From Candidatus Pelagibacterales bacterium (GTDB lineage: Bacteria > Pseudomonadota > Alphaproteobacteria > TMED109), in assembly GCA_002684605.1 (NCBI GenBank), contig NYVM01000007.1:6356-11933 (forward strand): a stretch of DNA of 5,578 bases, given 5' to 3'. A program made the translations under genes and the position numbers. The number at the start of each line of letters is the position of its first letter. The stretch's first letter is position 1. Shown in pieces: positions 4,973 to 5,578 of the stretch. The notes beneath the pieces were generated by a model. That model saw only the letters and a program-made list of their open reading frames with translations. It was not told the DNA's origin and did no database searches.

Positions 4973-5578
4973 TTAAATTCCTGCAACCATCACTCTGTTT
5001 CTTGCAAGTTCCTGAGCAGTTGTAACTTCTTCTGCAACTACAAATGCTTGGATTGGTTCATTTTGTTTTTCTCCTATTGCTGATGCTAATTGATTAATTG
5101 GTGATGTGCCTACTACATTAAAATCAGGAGCTTGTATTTGAGGTACTGGAGCTGATGCTCCCCCACCTGCTGAAATACCTCCAACACTTAGAACTGGAAT
5201 CTGTGTTTGTTTTATTGCTTTAACTTGTGCAAACCCAGTAGCTAATACAGCTGCAACTCCTGCTATCTTAGTAACCAATGTACCTTCAGATTCTAAAACA
5301 TCAGCAGCTCCTGCATATGTAGATATAATTGCATTTGCTATACTTAATGCTTTTGCTGCATTTGAACCCTCAGTAGCAAAACCTAAACCTAATGCTGTAA
5401 ACTTTAAAATAGTATCTGCTTTAAATTTTTCTCCAGTTTCAGTTATAGCTGTTGTATCATCTTCACTCTTTTTTGTAATCTCTGCAATAGCTGCAGCTTT
5501 AGCTTCTTCTAAACCTAATACATCACCATCATACTTTTTAGCTTGTTCTATTAAAGCATCATATCTTTCTATAGCTTT
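4973..5578 (-). CDS. Tail tape-measure protein, C-terminal 201 residues (runs off the window)
   Basis: The frame is open from the window edge to a TAA at 4973-4975; the start is outside. The visible part begins with a charged helix (KAIERYDALIEQAKKYDGDV) and an Ala/Glu/Lys-rich helical stretch. Two apolar helices follow: KALSIANAIISTYAGAADVL (about residues 76-95 of the visible part) and VTKIAGVAAVLATGFAQVKA (102-121). After these come a Gly-rich linker (SVGGISAGGGASAP) and a tail DFNVVGTSPINQLASAIGEK ending in AFVVAEEVTTAQELARNRV. The 'IANAIISTYAGAADVL ... ATGxAxVKxI ... FNVVG.S..NQLA..IG ... PIxAxVV..EVTTAQ' order is the C-terminus I know from tape-measure proteins of Bacteroidota phages, which set tail length and help DNA pass the membrane. 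A TTG at 5278 would give a shorter frame but lies inside this continuous coding stretch. Confidence 0.8.
   Translation of the reverse strand, partial: KAIERYDALIEQAKKYDGDVLGLEEAKAAAIAEITKKSEDDTTAITETGEKFKADTILKFTALGLGFATEGSNAAKALSIANAIISTYAGAADVLESEGTLVTKIAGVAAVLATGFAQVKAIKQTQIPVLSVGGISAGGGASAPVPQIQAPDFNVVGTSPINQLASAIGEKQNEPIQAFVVAEEVTTAQELARNRVMVAGI

Noticed and set aside
4973..5278. Short gene starting at a TTG at 5278
   Set aside because: The frame stays open upstream to the window edge and the upstream residues continue the same tape-measure C-terminal pattern, so the TTG is internal.

Overview
The window is a stretch of a tailed-phage (Caudoviricetes) or prophage structural module. It is AT-rich, and every convincing gene lies on the minus strand, so transcription runs from position 5578 down to 1. 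The likely host is a member of the Bacteroidota, probably flavobacteria-like. This is inferred from the absence of Shine-Dalgarno sequences before nearly every start, the A-rich leaders that replace them, the almost exclusive use of TAA stops, and the resemblance of most proteins to families I associate with flavobacterial phages. No tRNA, CRISPR array, insertion sequence, integrase or attachment site is visible.

In transcription order the layout is: the C-terminal end of a tail tape-measure protein (4973-5578, cut by the window edge); an XkdF-like prohead protease with a long multi-part C-terminal extension (3749-4942); a small basic protein (3609-3749); a small cysteine-bearing protein with a CCDG motif (3463-3612); an acidic coiled-coil scaffold-like protein (2825-3421); the HK97-fold major capsid protein (1877-2800); a beta-rich virion protein, possibly a tail-tube or head-tail protein (1265-1804); a small structural protein with a tandem tryptophan-heptad repeat (656-1159); and the N-terminal part of the portal protein (1-653, cut by the window edge). 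The two small genes at 3463-3749 are tightly packed (TAATG and ATGA overlaps).

The protease, scaffold, capsid protein and portal should together build the prohead: scaffold and capsid subunits assemble on the portal vertex, the protease then removes scaffold, and DNA is packaged through the portal. The order is unusual, because the tape-measure gene precedes the head genes and the portal is last rather than first. A clear intrinsic terminator (1211-1241) splits the run after the 179-residue virion protein, and a separate hairpin (1823-1857) follows the capsid gene. Both probably set relative expression levels.

I see no wholly new system. The points most worth a second look are the composite C-terminus of the protease, the 25-residue duplicated Trp-heptad unit, the inverted module order, the terminator between virion genes, and a near-identical AT-rich leader before both the scaffold and capsid genes.
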